A stretch of 64,000 nucleotides of DNA. Source: an uncultured delta proteobacterium. Its GTDB lineage: Bacteria; Desulfobacterota; Desulfobulbia; Desulfobulbales; Desulfocapsaceae. This document shows, in pieces, positions 19,460 to 29,664 of this stretch (position 1 is the stretch's first letter; the number at the start of each line of letters is the position of its first letter). The DNA lies in NCBI GenBank assembly GCA_903901335.1, contig CAIUQR010000142.1, forward strand, positions 1 to 64,000, read 5' to 3'. The notes under the pieces are model-generated. The model had not been told where the DNA came from. It did no database searches and saw only the letters and a list, made by a program, of their open reading frames with translations. A program made the position numbers and the translations under genes.

Positions 19460-19562
19460 ATACATTCAGTTAAGAATAAAAATTTGAAAGGCAGCAACAA
19501 AATCTCTCCCTCGGAGTACACGGGCCTCACTATAAGGAAAAAGGAAGAGAAAGGCAATTGCC

Positions 19563-20414
19563 CTAAACAATATTGCTTGAGTCCGCCATCTTTTTCCACC
19601 AGATCATGGCCCAGCGCGGCGGATATTCTCTGCGGATAACAAGATTGTTTTTTTCTGATGCAAGTATCCGTGATGAGAGATAACTCTGCAGCCTGCTGTG
19701 TTCTATCAAACTGAGATCCTTGAACATCCAGGTGTATGAGGCCAGGGCCTCCTCCATATTTTGAAACACCAGGTCCCGCTCAAGCTGCAGTATCTCAATG
19801 CATGGATGAATACCCATGGTGTAGAGTGTATTCACTGTATAGATATAATCCGGGCCGGAATCAAAGGGGCGACCGATGGCCTTAAATGCCGCCGGATCGA
19901 ATGGCGTGGGCGCGATCCGGTCTGTAATAAACACAAATTTTCCGGCATGCTCGTTAAGCTTCTTCAGGGCTCCGCTCAGATCATCGACCCCCAGCGATCT
20001 GGAGGCAATGGCCAGGTCATGGATGCCGACATCGAGTGAATCCCAGTCATCTTCCCAAGCGCAGTTGACGGTCCGGATGTTCGCAAGTTTCTTCTCCAGT
20101 GCCCGTTTGTTCAGGATGGCGAGCATCTGCTGCGAGTAGTCTATGGCGGTCACGGCAGCAACGCGTCCGGCCAGCGGGAGTGTCAGTGTCCCCGGACCGG
20201 CGCCGATATCCAGAACGGTCATGGATATATCCAGCGGCAAGCGGGACAGGATCAGGGAGGCATAGGGGGAATCCGCATTTCTATCGGCAAAAGATCGGGC
20301 ATTCTTGTCCCAGTCTTCAACCTTCTTGCCTTTCCATGATTTCTGTCTTCTGGCATTCCGCCAGAGCCTATCCCAGTCGATGTCGGAATAGGTAAGTGGA
20401 CCGTAAGGGGGCAT
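19563..20414 (-). CDS. Class I SAM-dependent methyltransferase
   Basis: A 283-residue protein with the Rossmann-like motif I VLDIGAGPGTLTLPLAG near residue 70 and an acidic motif II region (VTAIDYSQQML). It is not RsmG, despite a position near mnmG: it is longer and lacks RsmG-like sequence. Substrate unknown. It lies 100 bases upstream of mnmG on the same strand and may be co-transcribed. Confidence 0.8.
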   Translation of the reverse strand: MPPYGPLTYSDIDWDRLWRNARRQKSWKGKKVEDWDKNARSFADRNADSPYASLILSRLPLDISMTVLDIGAGPGTLTLPLAGRVAAVTAIDYSQQMLAILNKRALEKKLANIRTVNCAWEDDWDSLDVGIHDLAIASRSLGVDDLSGALKKLNEHAGKFVFITDRIAPTPFDPAAFKAIGRPFDSGPDYIYTVNTLYTMGIHPCIEILQLERDLVFQNMEEALASYTWMFKDLSLIEHSRLQSYLSSRILASEKNNLVIRREYPPRWAMIWWKKMADSSNIV

Positions 20415-20746
20415 GATTTTTTTATTACCAATTTTGGGGATGTGTTGTTTTCTGTAATTACAGGGTATCCTGATCGAGATCAGGACCGAAGACTAGCACA
20501 GCCTCCCCGCTCGTGCAACTTAATGATGGGATCGGGACGCCAAAAATGTTTGACAGCATCAGTTATGTGTGGTTAATAATACTCTTTTGTTATTTCTGAA
20601 CCCCGGCTGTCGGACAAGGGGACCTTCCGTCATGGGAAGGAATGGGGCTGAGACGATCAGGATTACCTTTATCTCGAGAATCGTTTTGGTGAAAAACTGA
20701 GCTGTTTCATGATATTTCATGGATATAGAAACAAAAGGTGTCAACA
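20415..20746. other. Divergent intergenic region upstream of rpmH
   Basis: A 332-base spacer between the methyltransferase and rpmH. It contains an inverted repeat at 20468-20485 and a short hairpin (CCTTCC 20623-20628 with GGAAGG 20635-20640). No DnaA-box cluster resembling TTATCCACA was seen, so there is no sequence evidence here for oriC even though rpmH clusters often lie near it. Confidence 0.4.
20468..20485. repeat. Inverted repeat, possible operator upstream of rpmH
   Basis: Arms TCCTGATC and GATCAGGA are separated by two bases, a perfect 8-base inverted repeat. Confidence 0.4.
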
Positions 20747-20884
20747 ATGAGTAAACGTACTTTTCAACCAAGCAATCTGAAACGTAAACGAACACATGGC
20801 TTCCGTGCCCGTATGGAGACCCGTGCCGGCCGTGCCATTTTAAGCTCTCGCCGGTCAAAAGGACGGAAACGTCTGTCCGCCTGA
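20747..20884 (+). CDS. rpmH: 50S ribosomal protein L34
   Basis: A 45-residue, strongly basic protein starting [20 protein letters not shown] and ending GRKRLSA, matching L34 throughout. It is the first gene of the conserved cluster rpmH-rnpA-yidD-yidC-jag-mnmE. AAAAGGTG precedes the ATG as a ribosome binding site. Confidence 0.97.
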   Translation: MSKRTFQPSNLKRKRTHGFRARMETRAGRAILSSRRSKGRKRLSA

Positions 20885-20889
20885 TCCCG

Positions 20890-21246
20890 TTGAAGAGCTT
20901 TACGCTTCCAAAAATGTGCCTGGTGCGTAAGGGATGGGAATTTGAACACGTTTACAGGCTGGGAAAACGTTTGCATGGAGAGGGGTTTTCCCTCATTTAC
21001 CACGTCAATGATCTCGGCTGGAACCGGCTGGGGATAAGCATCAATGGAAAAATCAAAGGTGCTGTGAAAAGGAACCGTATTAAACGGATAGTACGGGAAT
21101 CATTCCGTCTCAACAGAGAATGGTATCCCCCTGATGCTGATATTGTTTTTACTGTACGGCCCGGTTTTTCACTGGGTTCTCCGTCTGCTGTCAGTCAGGC
21201 CGTGTCGCACCTTCCCTTGGCAACAACGAGATCACATGCAGCCTGA
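20890..21246 (+). CDS. rnpA: Ribonuclease P protein component
   Basis: A 118-residue RNase P protein, which helps the catalytic RNA process tRNA 5' ends. The family core [14 protein letters not shown] is present. The likely start is TTG at 20890, five bases after rpmH, because the encoded SFTLPK fits the family's N-terminus; the first ATG (20914) would remove it. The stop lies past the first possible yidD start, so translation is coupled. Confidence 0.94.
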   Translation: MKSFTLPKMCLVRKGWEFEHVYRLGKRLHGEGFSLIYHVNDLGWNRLGISINGKIKGAVKRNRIKRIVRESFRLNREWYPPDADIVFTVRPGFSLGSPSAVSQAVSHLPLATTRSHAA

Positions 21247-21247
21247 G

Positions 21248-21475
21248 ATGAAAATCAGTCAATTACCGAAGAGGTTTCTTCTAGGTTTGATCAGGGGCTA
21301 CCAGTATATTCTTTCCCCACTGCTTCCTCCCAGCTGCCGTTTTATACCTACCTGTTCGGACTATGCTCTTCAGGCGATAGATCGTTATGGTTTTTGGCGG
21401 GGGACCTTTCTTGCCGTCTGTCGCATCTTGCGTTGTCATCCGTTCTGCAGGGGAGGCTATGACCCTGTACAATAA
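21248..21475 (+). CDS. yidD: Membrane protein insertion efficiency factor YidD
   Basis: A 75-residue small protein with the YidD signature [20 protein letters not shown] and the terminal [12 protein letters not shown]. It assists YidC-mediated insertion, and its gene sits between rnpA and yidC as usual. A start at 21236 inside the end of rnpA is equally possible and adds four residues. Confidence 0.93.
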   Translation: MKISQLPKRFLLGLIRGYQYILSPLLPPSCRFIPTCSDYALQAIDRYGFWRGTFLAVCRILRCHPFCRGGYDPVQ

Positions 21476-21552
21476 ACTTTCTTTTCACTCAAGGCTTACG
21501 GCTTTCCGGACAAGGAATTACACTCAAGAGTCTTTACATCACGGAAACTTGC

Positions 21553-23211
21553 ATGGACAATTATAGAGCTTTTCTGGCAATCGCTATTTCATTTGTTATT
21601 CTGATTGCATACCAGTATTTTTTTGACGGATTCGGTGCTAAAACGCCTGCTGATACAAAACAGGGAACAGCCATCGAGCAGGTTGGACCAAAGGTTGAAG
21701 ACAAGGCGGCGCCGGCTCAAGATGCGGCTCTGAGGCCGGCAACCATTGCGAAGCCGAAGGCTGTCGACCGTAATGCCAAACAGATCACCATCGATACCGA
21801 TCTTTATACCGCTGTAGTATCGGAACAAGGGGGGACCCTGCAGAACTTTGTTCTGAAAAAGTATAAAGAAACGGATTCGTCCGACTCACCGGGAAAACAG
21901 CTGATCAAGACGGGAGAGAAAGAAGGTTTTCCATTCGATTTTACCTGGGGCACTGCCCTTGAAAGAGGGACTCTCTATAAGAGTGAAACGCCGGAGGTGA
22001 AATTCAAGGATGGCGAGAGCAAGGGACAATTGGTCATGCGCGCCGTCTCCGACACAGGGGTTGAGATTGAGCGGAAATATATTTTCGCTCGTGATCAATA
22101 CCTGATAGATCTGGAGGTAAAAGTAAAAAATACGACGGCTCAATCGCTGCAGGGATCGCCCCGGTTTTATCAGGTAAACATGCCGTTCGAGGATAACGCG
22201 ACGGGCAGCAGCTATCTTTTTCTCGGGCCTGCGGCCTTTATAAATGGCCAGCTCCAGGAATACAAAGGCAAAGAGATTTCCGAGAGTGTCAAGACGGTAC
22301 AGGGAACGATCGACTGGGCAGCCTATGAGGGGACCTATTTTATGGCTGGAATCCTGCCCGAACAGAATGCAGGGATTTCGGTGACGATGCAGGAGACGGG
22401 TAAAGTGGTGGAGATGTCACTGGCCGGAAAACTTGATACCCTGCCTCCGGGAGGGGAGCTGGTTTATAAATACCGTCTCTATTATGGACCCAAGAAGTTG
22501 ACGCTGTTGAAGGATATTGGCTATAATCTTGATAAATCAGTAAATTTCGGTTGGTTCGATGTCATTGCCAAACCTACTCTCTGGCTTTTGAACTTTTTCT
22601 ACGGTTTTGTGAAGAATTATGGCATTGCCATCATTCTTGTGACTGTTCTTTTCAAGGTCGCCTTCTGGCCGATTACGCAGAAGGGCATGAAATCCATGAA
22701 GAATATGCAGAAATTGCAGCCCAAGATGGCGAAGATCAAAGAGAAATACAAGAACGATCCGGCGCAGATGAATAAAGAAGTCATGAATATGTACAAGACC
22801 TATAAGGTGAACCCTCTGGGGGGGTGCCTGCCGATGGTCTTGCAGATTCCGGTGTTCTTTGCCCTGTATAAGGTTCTTCTGCAGTGCATCGAGCTTCGAC
22901 ATGCCCCCTTCATGCTCTGGATTACCGATCTCTCCGCGCCTGATAGATTGTGGGTCGGGTTGCATATTCCGTACCTTGGGGGGATTCCGGTCTTGACGCT
23001 TCTTATGGGGGCATCAATGTTTTTACAGCAGAAAATGACACCAACAACCGCAGACCCGGCGCAGGCCAAGATCATGATGTTTCTGCCGGTGATTTTCACC
23101 TTCATGTTTATCAATTTCGCCTCAGGTCTTGTCCTCTACTGGTTTATAAACAACCTCTTGTCGATCCTGCAGCAGAAGCTTATCAACAATCAGGCGATCA
23201 AAACGGTCTGA
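21553..23211 (+). CDS. yidC: Membrane protein insertase YidC
   Basis: A 552-residue insertase of the Gram-negative type: an N-terminal membrane anchor (about residues 5-22), a large periplasmic domain (about 60-340), and five C-terminal helices carrying the insertase core (from FYGFVKNYGIAIILVTVL). The cytosolic loop is rich in Lys (KKGMKSMKNMQKLQPKMAK-like). It integrates membrane proteins alone or with Sec. Confidence 0.97.
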   Translation: MDNYRAFLAIAISFVILIAYQYFFDGFGAKTPADTKQGTAIEQVGPKVEDKAAPAQDAALRPATIAKPKAVDRNAKQITIDTDLYTAVVSEQGGTLQNFVLKKYKETDSSDSPGKQLIKTGEKEGFPFDFTWGTALERGTLYKSETPEVKFKDGESKGQLVMRAVSDTGVEIERKYIFARDQYLIDLEVKVKNTTAQSLQGSPRFYQVNMPFEDNATGSSYLFLGPAAFINGQLQEYKGKEISESVKTVQGTIDWAAYEGTYFMAGILPEQNAGISVTMQETGKVVEMSLAGKLDTLPPGGELVYKYRLYYGPKKLTLLKDIGYNLDKSVNFGWFDVIAKPTLWLLNFFYGFVKNYGIAIILVTVLFKVAFWPITQKGMKSMKNMQKLQPKMAKIKEKYKNDPAQMNKEVMNMYKTYKVNPLGGCLPMVLQIPVFFALYKVLLQCIELRHAPFMLWITDLSAPDRLWVGLHIPYLGGIPVLTLLMGASMFLQQKMTPTTADPAQAKIMMFLPVIFTFMFINFASGLVLYWFINNLLSILQQKLINNQAIKTV

Positions 23212-23272
23212 GGTCCATGTCCATCAACAAAATGCGCATCGCTATTATTGGATGAAATATCAAGGAAAATCG

Positions 23273-24196
23273 ATGTCTTTAGAGAAAAAAAAATTCTACG
23301 GGAAAGAAGTAACCGATGCCATAAAAAAAGCCTGTGACGAGTTCGGTGTGGCTCAGGAAAAATTGGATATCGAGGTGGTTGAGACTGGCTCAACAGGGAT
23401 TTTTGGACTGATCAGGAAAAAGGCGTATATTAAAGCCGCCTTAAAGACAGTTGCGGTGGAAGAAGAGGTGGCGAAGGAGGTTGTGGTGCCGCGTCCCCAA
23501 AAGGCACCTTCCGTACAGCTGGCTCCGGTTGAGCCGGACGAGGATGTGTCTGAAGGCGCTGAGGAGGATGTCCACCTTGAAGACGGCGAGGAAAGCGAGG
23601 ATAACGGTGACGACCTCACCGAGATTGCTCCTGCACTCCTGGACACCGAAGAAGAACAGATCAGCCAGGAAAACCTGGATATCGTCAAAACCGAACTGAG
23701 CCGATTATTGGAGCTGATGGGATATCCTTCCCAGGTTCAGACCGAGTCGTCCGGTATATCCGTTCATTGTTGCATACAAGGTGGATTTGAAGAGGCCCTC
23801 ACCGGGCAGGATGGAAAGACCCTCGACAGTCTGCAGTATATCTTACGAAAGATCATCGCCCGTAAAATTCCTGATCGTCTTAGATTGTCGATTGATATCG
23901 GAGATTTCAGGGAAAGAAGACAACTGGAACTGGCTGAAAAGGCCGTTGAGCTTGCCAGGATGGTGAAAGAGGACGGGAAGACCCAGGTGCTGCCTGCCCT
24001 GAACCCCTCTGAACGAAGAGTCGTGCATATGACGCTGCAGGAGGATAAGGATATACGGAGCCGCAGCGTCGGAGAGGGACTCTTTAAGAAAATATTGATC
24101 TATAAACCCGGCAAAGGGAAAAAACCCGGTGCTCGTAAACACCATAGTCCCCGCGGGCAAAAGGTAAAAAACAGCAAACCGGATGCGGAAAAATAG
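23273..24196 (+). CDS. jag: Jag/KhpB-like RNA-binding protein
   Basis: A 307-residue protein with an N-terminal Jag-N domain (KKFYGKEVTDAIKKACDEFG), an acidic linker (about residues 70-140), a KH-like segment (about 150-220) and a C-terminal R3H domain (LNPSERRVVHMTLQ). It sits after yidC as in many bacteria. I chose ATG at 23273 behind AAGGAAAA; an in-frame ATG at 23252 would add seven residues. Family members bind RNA; the exact targets here are unknown. Confidence 0.9.
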   Translation: MSLEKKKFYGKEVTDAIKKACDEFGVAQEKLDIEVVETGSTGIFGLIRKKAYIKAALKTVAVEEEVAKEVVVPRPQKAPSVQLAPVEPDEDVSEGAEEDVHLEDGEESEDNGDDLTEIAPALLDTEEEQISQENLDIVKTELSRLLELMGYPSQVQTESSGISVHCCIQGGFEEALTGQDGKTLDSLQYILRKIIARKIPDRLRLSIDIGDFRERRQLELAEKAVELARMVKEDGKTQVLPALNPSERRVVHMTLQEDKDIRSRSVGEGLFKKILIYKPGKGKKPGARKHHSPRGQKVKNSKPDAEK

Positions 24197-24285
24197 CATC
24201 TTGAAAGGCAGTCTATTAGTTTGTTAGTCTGTGGGGGTAGCTAAAAGACTGAAAATCTACAGACTCTCAACCTAAAGATTTTCCT

Positions 24286-25674
24286 ATGTCAAAATCAGCA
24301 GCGGATAATACTACTATTGCTGCAATTTCAACACCTCCAGGTGCCGGCGGAATCGGTATTATCCGTGTCAGTGGCCCTCAATCCCTGCATATACTTCAGA
24401 CGATATTCAAACCCGTCGGTACTCCGTGTTCTTTTTTAAGTCATCAACTCTACTATGGCCGGATTGCCCGTCCCGCTGACGGCAAGATCATGGATGAGGT
24501 GCTGGCAGTCTACATGCGCTCTCCCAGGACATATACCAGGGAGGATGTAGCGGAAATACACTGTCACGGCAGTTTTCTTGTCCTCCAGAACATCCTTGAG
24601 CTGATTCTGTCACTGGGGTCGACTCTCGCCGATCCCGGAGAATTTACCAAGCGGGCCTTTTTGAATGGCCGCATCGACCTGACCCAGGCCGAAGCGGTCA
24701 TCGATATCCTGTCCGCCAGGACCAGAAAAGGGGTCGATCTTGCCCAGGAGCAACTGGCAGGGGCCCTCTTCGCCCGTATTGATTCGATCAGAAATGAACT
24801 CATCCAGATGCGTGCCGTCGTTGAGGTCGCCATCGATTTTCCCGACGAAGACGTCGAGATACTCAACAGGGAATACATCCTGGCACAACTTCGGCAAAAT
24901 GTTGAACAACCATTACGGGAGTTACTGCAAAGTGCTGATACAGGAAGGATTTTTCGAGAAGGTATTTCCGTTGTCATTGTCGGTCTGCCGAACGTCGGGA
25001 AGTCCAGCCTTCTCAATACCCTTCTCCAGGAAGAACGCGCCCTGGTGACGGCAATCCCTGGGACTACGCGGGATACCATTGAGGAATATATTGATATCGA
25101 AGGAATTCCAGTCCGCATCATCGATACGGCCGGGATTCGCGAACATGCCGACGAAGTGGAGGCTCTCGGCATTGAACGGGCGAGAACCCTGATAAATCAA
25201 GCTGATCTCGTCCTTTGCATGGTCGACGGTTCGCAGAAAATTACCGATGCGGATATTAGCCTGTTCCGGACTATCATCCATAAGCCATTGATTGTCATCA
25301 TCAATAAGATAGACATACGTGCAGATGATTACGGCGAGGAGGAGATTTTTAAGGACAAGGTTCTCGTCAAGGTGTCGGCCAAGCAGCAGACAGGTATCGC
25401 CGAGCTCAGAAAGTCGATTTTCAAGATGGTGACCACCGGCAAAGAGCAATGGCAGGAAGATGCCTGCGCCCCCAATATCCGGCATAAGAACGCCTTGATT
25501 CGTGCGGTGCAGGCCGGCGAGCGGGTGGAGGATGGCCTGCAGCACGGCCTGACCAACGATCTTCTGGCTGTTGACCTGCAGGAATGCCTTGATCAACTTT
25601 CCGAGATTGTAGGCGAAACCACCACGGAAGACATTCTGGACGCTATCTTTACGAAATTCTGCATTGGGAAATGA
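24286..25674 (+). CDS. mnmE: tRNA modification GTPase MnmE
   Basis: A 462-residue GTPase that partners MnmG in modifying tRNA wobble uridines. The N-terminal folate-binding domain is followed by a G domain with G1 GLPNVGKSSLLN, a DTAG box and NKID. The C-terminus ends in FCIGK, containing the conserved cysteine. It closes the rpmH cluster. Confidence 0.97.
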   Translation: MSKSAADNTTIAAISTPPGAGGIGIIRVSGPQSLHILQTIFKPVGTPCSFLSHQLYYGRIARPADGKIMDEVLAVYMRSPRTYTREDVAEIHCHGSFLVLQNILELILSLGSTLADPGEFTKRAFLNGRIDLTQAEAVIDILSARTRKGVDLAQEQLAGALFARIDSIRNELIQMRAVVEVAIDFPDEDVEILNREYILAQLRQNVEQPLRELLQSADTGRIFREGISVVIVGLPNVGKSSLLNTLLQEERALVTAIPGTTRDTIEEYIDIEGIPVRIIDTAGIREHADEVEALGIERARTLINQADLVLCMVDGSQKITDADISLFRTIIHKPLIVIINKIDIRADDYGEEEIFKDKVLVKVSAKQQTGIAELRKSIFKMVTTGKEQWQEDACAPNIRHKNALIRAVQAGERVEDGLQHGLTNDLLAVDLQECLDQLSEIVGETTTEDILDAIFTKFCIGK

Positions 25675-25713
25675 GGGAAGACAGAACTTCTGACTCCTGA
25701 CTCCTGAATTCTT

Positions 25714-26370
25714 TTATCCTATCATCTCCAGTAGAGCTCCAATCAGCTTATCCACGCCGTCTCCGATCTGGTCCACTCGCGCATCCAGCATATAGCAGGG
25801 GGTTGTGACAACCCTGTGGACCCTGTCGATGACAATCTCGCCATGGGTAGTGGCGGTGTGATGAGCGCCCATTTTTTCGATATGTTCGGCTGTCCCTTGG
25901 TCCTGACCGATGGTTACATTTATTCCCGGCAGAATGCGGGCAAGGGCAGCGGGAGCGATACACAGTGCGCCGATGGGTTTTTTCATTTTCGCCATAGCGG
26001 TGATGGCGTTTGCCACATCCGCATTGACGGTACATCCGGCCCCGTCATAGGCAAAGGTGGACAGGTTTTTAGCGGCTCCGAAACCTCCCGGAAGGACAAG
26101 GGCATCATGCTTCTCAGCCTGAAAGCCGGCAAGGTCCAGGACCTTGCCTCGGGCAATACGGGCTGATTCGATCAGGACATTACGCCGCTCATTCATCTCC
26201 TCGCCGGTCAGATGGTTTACAACATGGTGCTGGTCAATATCAGGGGCGTAACACTGGAAATCGGCACCATGTTTATGGATAGCCCATAAGGTCATGGTCG
26301 CCTCATGAATCTCTGCACCATCGAGATAGCCGCATCCGGAGAGAATAACCGCAAGAGAAGGCCTTTTCAT
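25714..26370 (-). CDS. elbB: ElbB-like DJ-1/PfpI-superfamily protein (glyoxalase)
   Basis: A 218-residue protein of the ElbB family. The N-terminus LAVILSGCGYLDGAEIHEA and the nucleophile region CIAPAALA are typical, and the family has glyoxalase-like activity in E. coli. It converges with mnmE and lies two bases downstream of the TPR lipoprotein gene, so it may be read from the same transcript. Confidence 0.88.
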   Translation of the reverse strand: MKRPSLAVILSGCGYLDGAEIHEATMTLWAIHKHGADFQCYAPDIDQHHVVNHLTGEEMNERRNVLIESARIARGKVLDLAGFQAEKHDALVLPGGFGAAKNLSTFAYDGAGCTVNADVANAITAMAKMKKPIGALCIAPAALARILPGINVTIGQDQGTAEHIEKMGAHHTATTHGEIVIDRVHRVVTTPCYMLDARVDQIGDGVDKLIGALLEMIG

Positions 26371-26371
26371 T

Positions 26372-28648
26372 TTATTCTTTCTCCCATTGTTTGAGTAGAT
26401 TTTCAGCCGTCTTCCGTTCTTTAAAATCTCCTTGGAATGCCAGTGCTTTTTTCAGGCTGGCAATGGCTTTATCTTTTACATTCGCTCCATGCAGGGCCAG
26501 GGCCAGGTGATAATTGATAGTTGGGTCGTCCGGGTTCGGTGTCAGTGCCTGTTCAAATTGAGACTGGGCCAGGGAATAGGCTTGCCGTTTGTAGTGGATC
26601 CAACCCAGCGTATCGGCGATATGGGGTTCCTCGGGGAACTGCTGCTTGGCGATCATCGCAAGACGCAGGGCCTCTCCGAGATCCGCATTTTCTTCCTGTG
26701 CCAGAAGCCAGGCCAGATTATTGGCGGCTGGGGAAAAATCGGCTTTTATCCGCAGGGTTTCACCATACTCTTTTTTTGCTTCCGGGATATCTCCCTTAGT
26801 TTCCAGGAGGGTGGCAAGGCCCATATGTGCATTACCGGAATTCGGCTGAGATTTTATAAGTTCCTTATATTCAGAAATTGCCTGGTCGACTTTCCCCGTT
26901 TGACGCATGATGGCTGCGATGACCAGATACGGCTGCGGATTATCTGGAAGAAGTTCTTTGGCCTTGTTGAAGGCGCCAAGGGCGTCATCGAACATCTTCT
27001 GTTTTAAATAGAGATCGCCGAGAAGAAGATAATGCCCTCCGGCCTTAGGCGCTTTGGCGATCTGTTTTTTGACCAGATCGACGGCCTTCTTGAAATCCCC
27101 ATTGGCGGAGAGGGAAGCAAGAAGTGCCAATGCCCGCGAGTTTTCGGGGGAGAGCTCAAGGAGCCTGGTGAAGACCTCGGTTGCCTTTTCTTTATTTTTC
27201 AAGCCCAGGTACGCAAGCCCGAGATTACCTTTGATTTCCAGGTTATCCGGAACCTGTGCACTCATTTTAACGAGTAAATCAACAGCCTTGTCGAACTCTT
27301 TTGCCTGGAGCATAGCCTGAGAAAGGAGCATCGCCGCCCGGAAATTATGGGGATCCAGTTGCAAAGCTATTGAGCCCTCCTTTTTTGCTAAATCGCTATT
27401 GCCCTGCATCAGCATGATTTGGGCAAGGAGGGTATGGAATTTAGTGTTGCGCGGCGCTTTTTGCAGGGCATCTTCGATGGCTTTCTGGGAAAGCTCCATT
27501 TCACCGAGACTGAGATGGGCAAGAGCCAGATAGAACGAAGGTTCCGCCCATTTGGGATAATCCTTCACAAGTGAATCTAAGATCGCGATACTGTCATGGA
27601 ATTTTTTCTCGTTCAGCAAAAATTTGGCCTGCAAAAGATTGGCTCCGCCATGTTTACTGTTCTTTTTGAGAAGAGCATCCATGCGGGTTTTTGCTTCATC
27701 GAACTTATTCTGGTCAAACAGAAGGTTGGCAAGTTCGGATTGAAGATCAAGTGAATCCGGAAGGTCTTTGATATCCTGGGTGAGGGAGGAGAAGGCCGTA
27801 TCGGTCTTCCCGAGGCCTTTGTAGAACTCGACCAGCAACAGGCGGAACGGGACATTATCAGGAGCGAGTTCGATTACTTTTTTCAGATTTTGTTCAGCCA
27901 GATCGAATTGCTTCTTGTTTTGATAAAGACCTGCCAGCATCATATAAGGTTGTGTGTTTTTAGGAAATTTCTTGATCATCTCGCCCAAGAGCTTTTCCAC
28001 CTCGTCGATTTTATTCTGCTGTTCGTAAAAGACGGCAAGAATATTGTAATTGGAGTAATTGTCGGGACCGAAGGTGATAGCCTTATGAAACATTCCCTCT
28101 GCTTGAGGAAAATCTTTCTGAGCGAAGTAAATCCTTCCTTTGATGTTGTAAAATCGATCGGATTCCGGAGACTGAAGCAGGGCTGAATTTACTGCAGCCT
28201 CCGCTTTCTGGAAATTGCCGGCCATAAGTTCGAGATTAGCCAGCAGGGCAAGGCCGTCTGCATAGTCGGGTTTCTTTGTAAGAACAGCTTCAATCTGTTT
28301 TCGACTCTCATCGGTCTTCTTTGACAGCAGATAGAACTCGGCGACCTTGGTATTGGCGTCGAGATTATCGGGGTCGAGACTGGCGGCGCGCTGGAGTTCT
28401 TGGAATGCACTCTGGGCGTTACCTTCCTTGAGATAGAGGAGACCAAGACGATATCTGGCATCTGCGAACTTCGGATCTATCTTGATCGCATTCTGCAGCT
28501 CGATAATGGCGGCTTTGTTTTCGTTGTGCTCAATATAGGCAATGGCTTTCTGAAAATGGGCTGCTTTTTTCTTTTCCGGGCTGGAACAGGCGGTGATGGA
28601 AAAGAGGAGAAAAAAGAGAATAAGCAGGGAAAACAGCTTTTGTTTCAT
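26372..28648 (-). CDS. Large TPR-repeat lipoprotein (PrsT-like, EPS-associated)
   Basis: A 758-residue lipoprotein. A signal peptide (MKQKLFSLLILFFLLFSITA) ends at a lipobox cysteine, then about 20 tetratricopeptide repeats run to the C-terminus. It resembles the PrsT/TIGR02917-type TPR lipoproteins found in exosortase-A EPS loci, thought to act in periplasmic assembly. The ATG at 28648 is chosen because it begins the signal peptide; the frame opens earlier, at 28714. It is divergent from the Wza-like gene. Confidence 0.85.
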   Translation of the reverse strand: MKQKLFSLLILFFLLFSITACSSPEKKKAAHFQKAIAYIEHNENKAAIIELQNAIKIDPKFADARYRLGLLYLKEGNAQSAFQELQRAASLDPDNLDANTKVAEFYLLSKKTDESRKQIEAVLTKKPDYADGLALLANLELMAGNFQKAEAAVNSALLQSPESDRFYNIKGRIYFAQKDFPQAEGMFHKAITFGPDNYSNYNILAVFYEQQNKIDEVEKLLGEMIKKFPKNTQPYMMLAGLYQNKKQFDLAEQNLKKVIELAPDNVPFRLLLVEFYKGLGKTDTAFSSLTQDIKDLPDSLDLQSELANLLFDQNKFDEAKTRMDALLKKNSKHGGANLLQAKFLLNEKKFHDSIAILDSLVKDYPKWAEPSFYLALAHLSLGEMELSQKAIEDALQKAPRNTKFHTLLAQIMLMQGNSDLAKKEGSIALQLDPHNFRAAMLLSQAMLQAKEFDKAVDLLVKMSAQVPDNLEIKGNLGLAYLGLKNKEKATEVFTRLLELSPENSRALALLASLSANGDFKKAVDLVKKQIAKAPKAGGHYLLLGDLYLKQKMFDDALGAFNKAKELLPDNPQPYLVIAAIMRQTGKVDQAISEYKELIKSQPNSGNAHMGLATLLETKGDIPEAKKEYGETLRIKADFSPAANNLAWLLAQEENADLGEALRLAMIAKQQFPEEPHIADTLGWIHYKRQAYSLAQSQFEQALTPNPDDPTINYHLALALHGANVKDKAIASLKKALAFQGDFKERKTAENLLKQWEKE

Positions 28649-28923
28649 TGTATACCTCTGGATCGGAGTCTTGAAGGTGGAGGAGATCGAACCGGAACAG
28701 ACTGAAGCCTGCAATGTTCATATAGTATGAGAATACTGTAAATATTTCTATGAAAAAGTGAAAAAACTTGACTGTTTCTTATTTATTTGTGTTAAACTAA
28801 CTGCATTTCCTCAAGTTATTGATGTTTTTCCGGTATATTTAACAGAAGAAAGGAAACGGGCCGATCTTAACTGCTATGTTATTCGCCCTGTTAATGTGTT
28901 CTTTAATGAAAAGGAGAGAGGGT

Positions 28924-29664
28924 ATGTCTTTTCCAAAATGGATCCTTGCAGGAATTATGTTTTGTTTCGTTGCAGTCCCCTTTGTTGGGCAGTGTGCGCA
29001 ATCATCGGCGGATGTGTCGGCATCAAATGAATTAAAAGAGAAGGCTCGCAAGGACATCCTGGGAGCCAAATCCAATGATATCACCCAGAGCGAAGACTAT
29101 GTCATAGGAATCGGCGACCTGTTGAGCGTCAGTGTCTTCGGAGAGGGAGATATGGCTGCACCGTCTTCCGCCGGGAATGCTACCGCAACTGCAGAGAAAC
29201 CCGCCGGCGGAACAAATGCCAACTCCATGGCAAATATCGAGGTCAGAGTGGATGGACAGATTTCACTCAAGCATATTGGTGATGTCAATGTAGTGGGGAT
29301 GACGCTAACTCAACTGGCTGATTATCTGAAGAAGCTGTATGCGCCGATTTTTGATAATCCAGTTCTCACGACTGTGTTGGTCAGAAGTAATAGCAGTAAA
29401 TATTCCGTAATGGGAAAAGTTATGAAAACAGGGGTATATCCATTGACCGTCCAGGTATCACTGATCGAGGCTATTGCCCGTTGTGATGGGTTTAATGAGT
29501 GGTCAAACCGTGAAGTGACCGTGATCAGAAAAGATATCCATGATCAGGATAAAGCAGTGTTTAAAAATAATACGCTTAATTTTGATTATAATGATTTTCT
29601 GAAAGGGAAAGATTTTCAGAAGAACATTGACGTTCAATCTGGTGATGTCATCGTCGTACATTGA
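28924..29664 (+). CDS. Polysaccharide export protein (Wza-like, short)
   Basis: A 246-residue periplasmic/outer-membrane protein. A signal peptide (about residues 1-24) is followed by a Poly_export domain (YVIGIGDLLSVSVFGEGD) and one SLBB-like domain (YSVMGKVMKTGVYPL). It has no good lipobox (the residue before Cys is Gln) and is much shorter than Wza of E. coli (379 residues), lacking the C-terminal amphipathic helix. ATG 28924 follows AGGAGAGAGG. It probably works with the beta-barrel gene just downstream. Confidence 0.82.
   Translation: MSFPKWILAGIMFCFVAVPFVGQCAQSSADVSASNELKEKARKDILGAKSNDITQSEDYVIGIGDLLSVSVFGEGDMAAPSSAGNATATAEKPAGGTNANSMANIEVRVDGQISLKHIGDVNVVGMTLTQLADYLKKLYAPIFDNPVLTTVLVRSNSSKYSVMGKVMKTGVYPLTVQVSLIEAIARCDGFNEWSNREVTVIRKDIHDQDKAVFKNNTLNFDYNDFLKGKDFQKNIDVQSGDVIVVH

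Noticed and set aside
20415-20746. Possible replication origin next to rpmH
   Set aside because: rpmH-rnpA clusters often lie near oriC, but there is no dnaA gene and no cluster of DnaA boxes, so nothing supports it.
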